From assembly GCF_051020955.1 (NCBI RefSeq), contig NC_135017.1, positions 28,738,689 through 28,802,688 of the forward strand: a stretch of DNA of 64,000 nt, read 5' to 3'. Source of the DNA: Megalopta genalis. Taxonomy: Eukaryota; Arthropoda; Insecta; Hymenoptera; Halictidae. The notes under the pieces are model-generated. The model was given only the letters and a program-made list of their open reading frames with translations, made no database searches and had not been told where the DNA came from. Below are positions 37,932-49,335 of this stretch, piece after piece. The translations under genes were made by a program, and so were the position numbers. Position 1 is the first letter of the stretch. Each line of letters starts with the position of its first letter.

Positions 37932-38169
37932 CCTCTTGACATACCATTTTCTTCGCAGTTACTGCGATTGGAAAATTTTTGCTTGCAATAATTTCATAGA
38001 AGTGAAAGAAAATTGATGTTTATTGTGCGCCTAAATTTACTTGAATGCTTAAATATAAATGATAAGAGACTAGAATTTTATTCCAATTTTAAAGGACAGA
38101 ATAACATCTATGCTCAATAAGTTATTGCTAGAAATTTTCATGACGAATTTGTCAAAGTACAGCAAGGGG
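37932..38169. mobile_element. TTAA-flanked piggyBac-like MITE (old copy)
   Basis: TTAA at 37928-37931 and 38170-38173 bound a 238-bp segment. Ends CCTCTTGACATACC and (inverted) CCCCTTGCTGTACT are imperfect inverted repeats resembling those of the element at 39977-40414. Confidence 0.45.
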
Positions 38170-38249
38170 TTAACAATGTCAATTAGTTTTAGATTATTAA
38201 AATGATTAAAGGAAAAAAGAAATTTCTATTTGATTTCTGTTGTTTTTTT

Positions 38250-38296
38250 TGCGATCAATTTAAGCGATTTTTCATAAAGATTCGCAGTCTAGTAAC
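38250..38296. repeat. Family A element end
   Basis: TTTCATAAAGATTCGCAGTC followed by TAG is a family A end. The opposite end is unclear; TAGACTGAGGATTGGC at about 37862 is a candidate, which would place the TTAA element inside it. Confidence 0.5.
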
Positions 38297-39171
38297 TAAT
38301 TTTGGCTTTAATACGTTGACTCCCATGTTGGTCGTATGATTTGTCAAAATCAAAAAATGAATTTACTATTTTTTCACAATTCACAAAATAATTTGCTTAG
38401 AAATTTTTGAGGTTGCTGTATTGGCAATTTTAAATCAGATTGATTATTGGAAATCGTACATCGATTTAAATTCTTTAACACTAGATCTGCGATTTTTTCA
38501 TTCACGATTATTAAAATTATAAAGATACATTTATGGGAAATTTGTTCAACAAATTTGCATCACTGGGCGTAATAAAAGTCGCTAAAAATTGTTTCAACTG
38601 TAAACTTGTTATTTTCACGAAGCGACATAAAGTAGCTGCTACTGTAAAATTCGACACTTTCTACAAAGCAATGTTATGAATATCTTTTTTGTTAAACATG
38701 ATTTTAGGCCTGCAAACGTGTTGCCGTTTTGAGAAGATTAATTTTGTTAGAATCTACTTCAGTACTCATGGTATATTATTGAGATTGACATCATCTTTTT
38801 AAAATGCGATAAAAATATTTTGTTATTATGGTAGTAGGAAAAATACTGGTAAAATAAATACACGGATACCTCGATCGACTTCGTAATTAAGCATTCGAAA
38901 GATTATGTCGTATACAAAATCATTTCAACCCGACCTTATAAATAGAACGGTCTAATTCTATTGCGAAGTATAATTAGGACTTGGCGACAGGAATGAAACT
39001 AATGTAATGGCTAAAGGGTAAGCAGACACAAAAGAGTGACACTAACGCGTCTTGCTTCACAAGAACGCCAACACTAAATTCATTTAGCCTTTCCACCCTT
39101 TCTCCTACAATGAATGCTTCAATTAAGAAATTAGTTCAATCTTCTCCGATCGAAGAGTCTCTGTAACCAGA

Positions 39172-39520
39172 CCTGGGCATATTTGAAATATTATTTAAAG
39201 TAACATGTTATTTTATTTCATAAATATTTCAATGGCTGTAATCACTTCTGAAATAACGTTATATGAAATATTATTTTAGATAACATGTTATTTTATTTTA
39301 GAATTGGTTGGAATAATTATTTGAAATGATCATTTGAGATAATTGTGAAATGTTTCTTAGAAATTATACGGTAATCTAATTATTAGCTACGAGTTTGATT
39401 TTATCTGACTTCCTCACTGACTTTTTTGCGAGACAAAAGGATCGATCTGACTACGTTAAATGATTATTCGATAATGAGACGCATTTTTCCGAAGAGTAAC
39501 ATCCCTCTTTCGTCTTCCGC
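39172..39520. repeat. hAT-like element fragment
   Basis: CCAGACCTGGGCATATTTG matches the left end of the element at 62565-63017, and ATCTTCCGCGCCA-like sequence (TCGTCTTCCGCGCCATATG) is shared further in. No right end is seen, so the copy is incomplete. Confidence 0.5.
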
Positions 39521-39560
39521 GCCATATGCCTTTAAAAACAAAGCTTCTCAAAGGCAAGTA

Positions 39561-39692
39561 CAGTAATTTCTCCCTAATTCGCGCTCAGACTGCGCACAAA
39601 AATGGACAATTTGGCAAAAGGAGATACGATTATTCCCAAATTGTCCATTTTTGTGCGCAATCTTTTGAGCGCGAATTAGAGAGAAATTACTG
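39561..39692. mobile_element. MITE family B, short palindromic copy
   Basis: Flanked by TA on both sides. The arms start CAGTAATTTCTCCCTAATTC and include GCGCACAAAAATGGACAATT, mirrored on the right. Almost the whole 132 bp is a palindrome. It is a deleted form of the 196-bp copy at 56714-56909 and probably mobilised by a Tc1/mariner-type transposase. Confidence 0.85.
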
Positions 39693-39766
39693 TAATACTT
39701 TCCTTTTTGCATTAGTTCATTCTTATGTAATACAGAGGTACTAAGAATAAGTTATAATTTCATTAA

Positions 39767-39972
39767 CACTAAACCTACCGAGCACTAAAAGCGACGAATT
39801 TCTGTTGCTCTGTAAGAACGATAAAACCGAATCTATTTAGATTTCCCATAATTTTTATTATAACGAATACTCGGAACTAACTAATTTCCTATGAAACAGT
39901 CACTATAATTTCAGCAATTTTAAAATACAAAATGTAAAACCGGTCATTCCGATCGGCTTGGTAGGTTTAGTG
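39767..39972. mobile_element. TTAA-flanked piggyBac-like MITE
   Basis: TTAA at 39763-39766 and 39973-39976 flank a 206-bp element with ends CACTAAACCTACCGAGC and GGCTTGGTAGGTTTAGTG, inverted with one mismatch over the first 17 bases. Exact TTAA duplication is the signature of piggyBac transposition. No coding capacity. Confidence 0.8.
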
Positions 39973-39976
39973 TTAA

Positions 39977-40128
39977 CCCTCGCCGTACCACGTCCGGGTT
40001 CTTTCTGACCCAGAAAAATACAGTAAGATAATAGTAATAATAATAGCAATTATGATAATAATAACAATAAAATTCTAGTTTAAAATGTTCCTATGTAAAA
40101 TGTTCCTAAAAAGGAAAAGTACAGTAAG

Positions 40129-40173
<45 letters not shown>

Positions 40174-40256
40174 GCAATTATGATAATAATAACAATAAAA
40201 TTCTAGTTTAAAATGTTCCTATGTAAAATGTTCCTAAAAAGGAAAAGTACAGTAAG

Positions 40257-40307
<51 letters not shown>

Positions 40308-40414
40308 GCAATTATGATAATAATAACAATAAAATTCTAGTTTAAAATGTTCCTATGCATAAGAACATAATCATGGGGCTCCATGTGAACGCCCAACCGC
40401 CGGTACTGCAAGGG
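39977..40414. mobile_element. TTAA-flanked MITE with expanded (TAA)n core
   Basis: Left end CCCTCGCCGTACC, right end GGTACTGCAAGGG, inverted with two mismatches, bounded by TTAA at 39973-39976 and 40415-40418. The interior contains a unit of about 100-130 bp (TACAGTAAGATAAT, a TAA run, then CAATAAAATTCTAGTTTAAA) present three times with TAA runs of different length. It shares its left TTAA with the preceding element. Confidence 0.75.
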
Positions 40415-40639
40415 TTAAACAACATCCAGTAAGAATTTCGAAACTGATAACAAGTAATATCGAGCATATGTACACGCAACAATCCTGTTAAATAAACCAT
40501 CCGATTCAAATCATTAATAAATAAATAAACAAAAAGTAACAGATCAAACTCGTCCTATCAACAATAAAGCAAACCACACTTCCTCCACCTCGCTACCCAC
40601 AATTGAAAAAAAAACCCGAGCAGGAATCGCCCCGAGACA

Positions 40640-41500
40640 CTCTTCCTATTCTATCGGTCACAAAACAACAGGCCCGGCTGCATCTTTAATCAAGCACCTT
40701 AACCACCGTCCGCATTGTTCCGGTGTAACGCGATCCAGAGGAACTTCCGATCGGACATTAAATTCCGAGGTAGAGACGGGTGGCGCGATCGTTGCCGCGA
40801 GAAATCCATAAATTTTGATGGGCATTAAATAAAATATTAGCGGGTTACGTAAGGGGCGAGGTGCGAGTTTCAGGATCACACACGTCCGAGTCGCCATCGG
40901 AGGCCTGGCTCGGAGAGAGCCAACCGGCCTCCCCGGGGAGCTCGGATCGTTAATCGCCCGAACGATTCCCTTTCGCCTCACGTACGGCAATGGGCCGTGG
41001 AATCAGCGTAAAAATACAAATTTAATATCAGCCGTGGATCGGTCCGCTGGCCGCGGTCGTAGCGCGAACGGACACGACCGTTCGCGACCGTTGTCGACCG
41101 GGCCGAGGTCTTCTACGTGGACTAGAAGCTAAGAGACAACCGGTTGATTAGCACTTCCGGTCGCCCGGAGCGCCGTAAAAACCTCGATACGGAATGTTTG
41201 ACCGACCGTTGTTCCGAGCGTTCTTTCTTCGTCCGTGCAGTTGCCGATTTACCGGCTATTTGTGCACCTTCGCTGATGGACGTGCGCAGAATTTTTCGGA
41301 ATGTACTCGGAGACGACCACCGACCGGACTCCTATGCCCGCAACCGCAGGATACCGATTCCGGGCGAGAAAGCACGTCGAAAATGTAGAGCACCATTTTT
41401 TTTCAAAGCTTTTCGAAGGGATTGCAGTCGAATTTCCCGTGGGTGCATACGCTGCTAGGCAATGCTAGTGGGAACGGCCGGAAGAGGTCACACGGTTTAG
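40640..41500. promoter_or_regulatory. Largest GC-rich island in the 19.6-kb intron
   Basis: Non-repetitive, CpG-containing sequence in AT-rich DNA, with AT-rich words inside (CATAAATTTTGATGGGCATT, TTACGTAAGG). Open frames occur on both strands (40658-40990 minus, 41144-41458 plus) but no protein is recognised. It may be an enhancer or an internal promoter for a short KASH isoform, which is known for nesprins in general; inference only. Confidence 0.3.
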
Positions 41501-41659
41501 TTAGTCCCAGGGTTGTCAAATTGTTTTGTTGGTCGAATTGGTCATTATTTTGTTGTTTATGTTGTGTTCAATTTTGTATTTTGATTTTGATTTTGTTACG
41601 CATTAACAAGCTTTCACTACGATTTCTTTCACCGCTATTTTGGTTAACAGTTCTTTAGA

Positions 41660-41835
41660 TAATTCTTTTAATTAATTATTTAATTAATAATAATTATAAT
41701 AATATAATAAATATATAATATATTATATAATGATATAATAATAATTATATATAATATAATAATATAATAAATATATAATATATTATATAATAATCTAATA
41801 ATAATTATATATAATAATTACTAATAAGTAATTCT
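41660..41835. repeat. AT-rich low-complexity tract with duplicated block
   Basis: ATAATATAATAAATATATAA-type sequence; a block of about 60 bases is duplicated. Confidence 0.85.
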
Positions 41836-42389
41836 TTTCGCTAATAGATTCTTAAACAAGAAAGAACATTCATATTTATCGTATGCCAACCCTTATTTCA
41901 ATGTTTAAATATTAATAATTGAAGAATGGAATTTTATATCGATGTAGAAGACATGAATAACAATCGTATCTAGTGGGAGAAATTGTTTCTGAAATATTTT
42001 GTAAGCTAGAGCAGTGGAGCCGATTACTGTGGGGCGACCAATTTCTGTGTCTTTGATTTATTTTCAGACACAATGAATTTTATATTTATCGAATAAAATG
42101 TATAACATTTTTCATTCTTTATTTTGTTTATTTTTGAATTAAATATAATATAAATTTGAATTAAATATAAAATTAATTACGCCAAATCAAATTACTATAA
42201 TTATATATTATAGTATATTATAATTAGGCATACAAAGCCACAGCAATTGGTCACTTTTACAGTAATCGGCTCCACTAGCCTACATTGGATTAGGATTGAC
42301 TTTGACTATCTTTAAATTTCAAGACATAAGTAGTTTAGATTAATATACGTAGATATCAGAATTTACAACAAAAACATTTACATTGATAA

Positions 42390-42555
42390 CAACAACGAGT
42401 AGGTGAAACACAAAACAGTGACGAAGAATTTTGCAATTTCATTATATTATTTAGAACTTGTCAAATTTGTTCGAGATGGAAATAAATGTTTTTGCAGTTC
42501 CTGTTTCTTGCAACTAATGCACATTCTTATTTTGCATAAAGATCTGCAGACATGA
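42390..42555. repeat. Family A element, truncated
   Basis: Right end TTTTGCATAAAGATCTGCAG and interior GAGTAGGTGAAACACA, shared with other copies. The left outer end is missing. Confidence 0.5.
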
Positions 42556-42984
42556 CGTGGAACTTTCTTCGATGAAATTAATTCTTCCCTTCAAATCGTA
42601 ATAAAATTGCGTTCTCTTATTATCAATATTCAAGCACTCAAATAAATGTAAACACACAGTAAACACAATTTTTCTTGTGTGTAAATATAATCGAAAAAGT
42701 CGTAATTATTGTAACCGAGAAGAAAGTTTCGTAGAGAGAGTTTAATTTTGGAATTACCATAATTATCAGCAGTCTTGTAATGTCCTCAGTGAGGGGGCAG
42801 CCGAATGTAAAGGGTTAACTTCCAAGCACTTTGAGAAACTCGTCGAAGAGCAGCCAATATAATTGATCCGTTTCAGCGGTTCGCAAAAAGGAGCAAACAC
42901 AACCAGAAAACCATCAGTGTCGGCAGAACTATCGCCGTTTCATATCTTGAGCCACCCCCTTTTAATCGGATCAATCGGAATTTC

Positions 42985-43740
42985 TCTTTAGAGCGAGAGA
43001 TGTAAATGTAAAGAGAAACAGAGAAGAATAGGAAGAGAATGAGAGAAAGATAGAGAGAAAGACAGATATAGAGAGAAGAAGACAGAAAGCAGACAAAGAG
43101 AAAGAAAAAATAGGGAAAAATTAAGACAAATAGAGAGAAGAAGATAGAAATAGAGTAAAAGATAGAAAGAGCTAAAAAGAGAAAAAATGGAGAAAACAAT
43201 GGAGGAAAATATGAAAAGAGAAGAAGACGGAAAGTAGAAGTAGACAGAAAATAGACAAAAATAGAGAAGAAGAGTGTAAAGTAAAGGAAAATAGAGAAAA
43301 ATAGAACAAAACAGAAAGAGAAGACAGTAAAGGATGGAGCTAAGAGAGAGAGGGAAATAGAAAGAAAAATAAAGAAAAACGTAAGGAATGAAAAAAATAA
43401 AAAGGCAGAGTTAAAAAGAAAAAAGAGTAGAAAGAAAAATAGAGAAACATATAAGGAGTGAAGAAAATAAAAAGACAGAACTAAAAAGAGAGAACAATAG
43501 AAATCAGAATAGAGAAAAATGTAAGGAATGAAGAAAACAAAGAGGCAGATTTAAAAAGAGAAAAATAAAAAGAAAGATATAAAAAGATATAAGAAATAGA
43601 GATAAAAAGACACAGAGCTAAAAAGAGAAAAAAATAGAAAGAAAAATAGAAAGAAAAATAGGGAAAAATAGGGGGAAATAGGGGAAAATAGGGGAAAATG
43701 AAGAAAAGAGGAAAGTGGGAAGAGTGAAAGCCAAGGACAG
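42985..43740. repeat. Long purine-rich (GA) tract
   Basis: About 750 bases of almost pure A and G on the plus strand, built of AGAGAAAAATAGAAAGAAA-like words. It is an imperfect, old low-complexity expansion. Minus-strand open frames here (Phe/Leu/Ser/Tyr) are composition artefacts. Confidence 0.9.
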
Positions 43741-44430
43741 AAAAGAAAGATCCATAATGTCGAACACTTTGTCGAAGCGCAGTCGTTTCCTCCGTTCCGC
43801 CGGTTAAAGGGTCGTATCGGAAAGGAGCGGAGGCAGAAAGATGTAATGTCGAGTGCATGAAATTATCCCCCCGAGTGTTGTAGATCGGCGAAACCGAGAG
43901 GCGCCGCGGATTGTTCCGTGTCTTGACGGGACTTTGAATACGTTAAAACGTAGCGAAGAACGAACGAAGGAACGAACGGCTGTAAGAGGCTAGCGGGTAA
44001 CGCGCGAGGGTTGCTCCCGGCAGCTTACCTTTTGTTAGGGTAAAAATATCGTGTCGCGAGCCATACGTCTTCCCGACAGGCGAAATAAGCGCGGGGACAA
44101 TTGGAAGTTCCGACGCCGACTGTTTGTTCCAGCCGGTTTTTCTCCCGTTCCTGTCGCTTCTGAGTTAGTGCCGGGACTTTGCTAATTCACTCGTTACCGA
44201 TGCCGTTTCGACTACGTTTCAATGTCGACTGGTGTCATATCGCTGACGTTCTTTCTTCGGAGATAACGGCCAACGTTTCGCGCGCAACCTTGAGCATCTT
44301 CATAAATTATTCAAGCGAGTTTATTATTGTTAGAACCGCCGGCGGTTATGGAAATTCGAATTTTTACGGGCGAATTGTGAAGAACTGCAATCGAGGAGAA
44401 TTTTTCGTTCGGTGGTGATTTGTTTGCGGA
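43740..44430. promoter_or_regulatory. Candidate intronic regulatory island
   Basis: Non-repetitive, GC-richer segment right after the purine tract. No recognised motif or protein. Confidence 0.2.
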
Positions 44431-44523
44431 CACGGTTGAACTTCCGATTTTACGGTTTTTAGGAATTATGGTTACTTATTATATTACGGTGACATGTTAT
44501 GAATAGACTTTAGTAAATTGTGA

Positions 44524-44653
44524 TGATTAGACCGTGGATATGTAAGCAAAATAAAAATTTTCTGCGTCAATTGATACTTTTCCGTTATTCTCATTTGTCC
44601 ACTGGTTTTATCGTAGTTATTTGCTTTTGTCACAAGTGCATAAAATCCAATAA
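44524..44653. repeat. MITE-like element, family A copy (short)
   Basis: Left end TTAGACCGTGGATATGTAAG with CAAAATAAAAATT. Right end TTGTCACAAGTGCATAAAAT. Confidence 0.65.
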
Positions 44654-44736
44654 TATATATTCCAACAATATTTGTATGTTATATAATCCAACAATATTTG
44701 TATGTTAATCATCAATTGACACATTAAACTCATGAG

Positions 44737-44942
44737 TAGACTGCGGATTTTTATGCAAATTAAAAATTGCCCGCATCGATTGCAAGACAAGTGGGCCAAC
44801 AACAATAATATTCTTTCTTCCTTAAATAACTTTAATAAGGTATAATTAACATATTAAAATGTTTAGTTTCTTTGAATGTTTCCGCTATTCTATGTTTCAC
44901 CTATATACATTCTTCTCATAAATGCATAAAATCCGCAATCTA
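44737..44942. repeat. MITE-like element, family A, best preserved copy
   Basis: Left end TAGACTGCGGATTTTTATGC, right end TGCATAAAATCCGCAATCTA: 20-base inverted repeats with one length difference and one base change. Length 206 bp. The interior includes GCATCGATTGCAAGACAAG and CTATGTTTCACCTATA, no open frame. It lies about 85 bases from another copy. Confidence 0.85.
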
Positions 44943-45739
44943 ATCATAAATGACTTCAATATTGTAGTTCTATTCTATTTTAGCCAAGTGTACAATAAAA
45001 TAGCTGGATTAAGTTGGATTGGTTCAATATTGTAATTCCATTTTATTTTTTAGAAAATGTTTAATTTTCCATGTTTTCATTATTTTATTTATTATTATTT
45101 ATTTTATTATTTTAAGTAGTAGGTTGGATTAGATTAACACGCCCTTTTGCACTTTTTATTTAGTATCTATCATGACCACAATATATCAGTCATTGTTTTT
45201 CAAATAATCGTACCAGTTAAGGGCTAAATTTCCAATTTTCAAGGAGTTTATTTGATATCTCTGTTTTATATGGAGCTCTATAGAACATTGAAATAGAGAG
45301 ATTTTATCTGTTCTCAATTCGATGACTCCATTTCATGACTGACAGATAAATAAATAACATTGCGAATTGCATCGTTGAAAATGCAGTTGCGAGATAAGAT
45401 AAAATTGAAGTAAAACCTGTTCCATTGTCTGCAAATGACAGAATGATATTCTATCAATTGTTTCTCACAACGGAGAGAAAAATGTGGCAAATTGTCAAGT
45501 GGAACACAAAATGTGACAAATAGTGTTTCAAAAATGTACAATCAACTAATACCAGTGCCAATATTTTTCCAATAAATCGTTACTATAGCTATTTACTCAT
45601 TCAGAAATATAATTTGCCTTTCATCTGCATAGATTCAGTTTAGATACTATCTTGGAATCATCGCGTTTTTTTCTTCTTCTACATAGTAAGAATTTTGTAA
45701 TAAAATAGGATGTATACTAATTGGTGCGAATTTAATCAA

Positions 45740-46230
45740 ATTCTTAGATTTCAATATTTCGAAAGGATTTTAAAGGTGGAAAAAGAAACGTAGAAACGAA
45801 GGGCGACGCGAGAGACGGCTGCGGACCAGTTATTCTAATCGCGTAGCAGAAAAAATGAGCAACGTTGACGTGGAAATATCGTATGGTTGGGCGGTCCACG
45901 TTTTCCCCGACAAAGGCGGGCTGGGCCAGACCAATCGGAAGTCCTGATAACAAACCTGCCACCTGCTTCACCTCGAGCTACTTCTCTCCTTAAGTCCATA
46001 AAGCGGAGAACCGGCGCGAGCCGAGCTTGCCGAGAGATTTACTTTATATGCAAATGAAAGACGGATATGTTGGAAATAGGGGGATGCGATGGCGTTTAAC
46101 CGAAACACGATATCGACAAGTGTCATCTGTCAAACGTACCCTCTAATCTGACCCCTTCTTACCCTCTCCGTTCGGTCCTTCCGGGAAACTCAAGTCGATG
46201 GAGTCATTGCTTCGACGACTTCATAAATAC
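45740..46230. promoter_or_regulatory. Candidate intronic regulatory island with octamer
   Basis: Contains GCGAGCCGAG at 46016-46025 and ATGCAAAT at 46048-46055, the same pair seen at 31830-31852. Other words: CTCCTTAAGTCCATAAAG and CCACGTTTTCCCCGACAAAG. No coding signal I can defend. Confidence 0.3.
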
Positions 46231-47354
46231 TGCCTTTCTAATCGATGAAGAAACTTGTCGAATTTGTCTATGTAAATGTAGGGTGATACCGCCAATTACC
46301 GTGCTTCATGTTTATTTTCTGTAAAGCTAATGGAAAAGCTTAAGATAATACTCTAAACGATTGAAAATCAATATTCAGTAAAATAAATCGTTCTAGATAA
46401 GATATCACACTGTTAACTGTATTAATAAAACGTATGAAAATTACGAAAAAAATAAAACAGTGATTATTTGTCGGAATTTTTGTTTTTAGAGGAATGAAGG
46501 ACAGTAATTGAGGCACAGTAACTGAAGCACAGTATTTAAAAAAAGGAGCATAATAATTGAGGCAGAGTAACTGATTTTTGTACATCATAGGCACACAGTA
46601 ATTGACTCCAGAACTTTTTCTCTTTCTCCTAATATTGAAAGAAGATTTGATATTTATGTCGTGGAAAGATTTATATCGACAAAATTCTGGAGACTGCTGA
46701 CAGAGCACAATAATTGGCTCCTCTAACATAGATGTACAGAGGTTTGAAAGTGTAAAACCACTTTCTTCTTTCGTGGAAGAAAATGAAAGTAAAAGTAATG
46801 TATCATTTTATGTGTAAGTGACGTGAAGTTTTAGAGCTTCTCAAAATGTTGAAGTTTTTGATGAATTTATTTTAGGACGTTAATATTGGGAATTGTTTTA
46901 ATCAGTTAGAACATATTTTGATCATTTCAATGAGCTACAATTTGACTGGTGAATGATGGAACTGCTTCAGTCGAGTAAAAGTCATTTGGATATTTTGTAA
47001 GGAATTAACACATCATCACACTACGTGGTACCCAACTGTGTCTCCCATGGCAGAAATATCGTTATGAAAAAAAGGAAATAATTCGTCAAAAGAGAAATAA
47101 ATTGAAACGATAACATCAAATAAATTGCAAATAGTAAAACTAACTATTTAAGAAATATTGTGCAGAGGGTTAAAAATTCATTGCATATATTTCTAATGAT
47201 ATTAATATCATTTAGACAGCGTATCATGTACACCAAAGTGGCGAATAATTTTAATATTTTATCAAAGACTTCAAATCAAAAGATATTCTATATTTTATCT
47301 TATGACAACTTCATTTCAAATTCCACAATATCAAAACCTCTGCTATGAGAAGAA

Positions 47355-47640
47355 TTTAAGAAATATATGTCCTCTTTCTCAATAGAAAAGACAGGAATTA
47401 TCTTAGATATTATATTATATTATATTATATTATATTATATTATATTATATTATATTATATTATATTAGAAATTTAAGAAATATATGTCCTTTCTCAACAG
47501 AAAAGACAGGAATTATCTTAGATATAATATTATATTATATTAGATTAGAAATTTAGGAAATATATGTCCTTTCTGAATAGAAAAGACAGGAATTGTCTTA
47601 GATATAATATTATATTATATTAGATATAATTGTTGATTGA
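47355..47640. repeat. Tandem unit with TATTA runs
   Basis: GAAATTTAAGAAATATATGT and AAAGACAGGAATTATCTTAG recur three times, separated by runs of ATATT. The longest run spans about 47408-47466. Confidence 0.9.
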
Positions 47641-47789
47641 TCGAGAAAGTTTACAAAAATTCATATTTCCCATAACAAGGACAAATAAAAACGAAATTCA
47701 ATTTTAAAAGAAAATATGATTTGCGACACGCTTCTACCAGTAGAAAAAGGGATAAAAAGATAAAAGAAAGCAGGTCTCGGAAGAAGTTT

Positions 47790-48120
47790 CCTGCCGCGTG
47801 GCAGAAGTCGAACCAATAAACATGATTCGCCTTATAATCTCGCCTTCCTCGGAACAGCCATATCCCCAGAGCCCTTCCACTCACCCAATCTAAGCGGGGA
47901 AATGGTTTTATGCACACAAGCGATACCCACGGGAACCGTTATCCTATCCAAGGACGTTGAATAATTACTAGCAGCTATCTAACCGATTGAAAATCAAGGA
48001 TGCCGTGGGAATATCGGTTAAACGATTTACCGTGGTTTTCGAATCGGGAATCGCGGATGATGAAACGCGAATCGAATTATATTGATGGTTCGACGGTGGT
48101 TGCCAACAGGTGCGTTCGCA
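47790..48120. promoter_or_regulatory. Candidate intronic regulatory island
   Basis: GC-richer non-repetitive DNA with GGTTTTATGCACACAAG and AATAATTACTAGCAGCTATC. The role is inferred from composition only. Confidence 0.2.
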
Positions 48121-48235
48121 ACCAATAACATTTGATTATATCAAGATTGAAACACTATAGAAATGAAGAAGGAAAAGTGTCCTCAATTCATTATAAAACA
48201 ATGGTACTAAAAGTATTAGGCTTCGTTAGACTGAA

Positions 48236-49030
48236 CGAAATATCAAGGAATCAGGACATTAGATGAATTTATTGTAAAAATATTCTCTTACGTGTTTTTC
48301 AATTTATTGAAAGCGTCAAATAGAGAAATATTTATTGTAATTTATGATTAATTGGCTAAATAGGTGAAGTAGCAAGCAACCAAGAGATTAGAAGAATTTA
48401 AAAATATTCTTGCATTCTTCTGAATTTATTAAAAGCATCAAATGGAGAAATATTTCCAACAATTTATAATGAAAATGGCTAAATAGATGAAACATCGAGC
48501 AACCAAGAAATTAGAAGAATTAAAAAATATTCCTACATTCTTCTCAATTCATTAAAAGCATAAAATGGAGAAATATTTCCAATAATTTTTATAATGAAAA
48601 TGGCTAAATAGATGAAACATCGAGCAACCAAGAAATTAGAAGAATTTAAAAATATTCCTACATTCTTCTGAATTTAAAAGCATCAAATGGAGAAATATTT
48701 ACAAATAATTTTTATAATGAAAATGGCTAAATAGATGAAACGTCGAGCAACCAAGAAATTAGAAGAATTTAAAAATATTCTTGCATTCTTCTGAATTTAA
48801 AAGCATCAAATGGAGAAATATTTACAAATAATTTATAATGAAAATGGCTAAATAGATGAAACATCGAGCAACCAAGAAATTAGAAAAATTTAAAAATATT
48901 CTTACATTCTTCTCAATTCATTAAAAGCATCAAATAGAGAAATATTTATGACACGATAATAATGGCTAAATATATAAATGACCAGAAATCGAGACATTAG
49001 AAGAATTTAAAAATATTCTCGTCAATTTAT
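48236..49030. repeat. Tandem repeat, period about 123 bp
   Basis: GGCTAAATA recurs at 48354, 48477, 48602, 48725, 48846 and 48964. Each unit includes AAGAATTTAAAAATATTC, CATTCTTCTGAATTTA, AAAGCATCAAATGGAGAAAT and CGAGCAACCAAGAAATTAGA. Inner copies are most alike, and the first and last are diverged. Confidence 0.92.
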
Positions 49031-49069
49031 TAAAACTATCAAAGAGAAAGAAAGACATTTTCATTTAAC

Positions 49070-49135
49070 TTATGTGCCGTACAACTGATTCAGAAGATTT
49101 TTATTTGGCGTAAAGAGCAGCAGTTATCATTTATC
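49070..49135. repeat. Family A element end
   Basis: ATTTTTATTTGGCGTAAAG followed by AGCAGCAG resembles the family end; the partner end is not found. Confidence 0.4.
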
Positions 49136-49335
49136 ACTTTCGTCTAAGATGAGCTTTGCAACTATAATTTTATAATATTATTCAATCGCACATCGAGGAG
49201 GGGAAATATTCTTTCAGTAAAATCACATTTATAGAGTCACAAAAAGTTGAATAGCTTCAATAATTAAAATTACGAGGTGTATTAAAATTTTGCACAAGTT
49301 ATACTTGTCTCATTTTTACAACACGATAAACAACA

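Noticed and set aside
40658..40990. 110-codon minus-strand open frame in the GC-rich intronic island
   Set aside because: No known domain and no acceptor/donor pair that fits the phase-0 nesprin exons on either side.
42873..43858. Hydrophobic Phe/Leu/Tyr open frames on the minus strand, resembling membrane proteins
   Set aside because: They are translations of a long GA-rich tract and would mimic transmembrane helices by composition alone.
48236..49030. Considered as a CRISPR-like array because of regular spacing
   Set aside because: The whole unit repeats with no unique spacers, and the genome is eukaryotic. It is an ordinary minisatellite.
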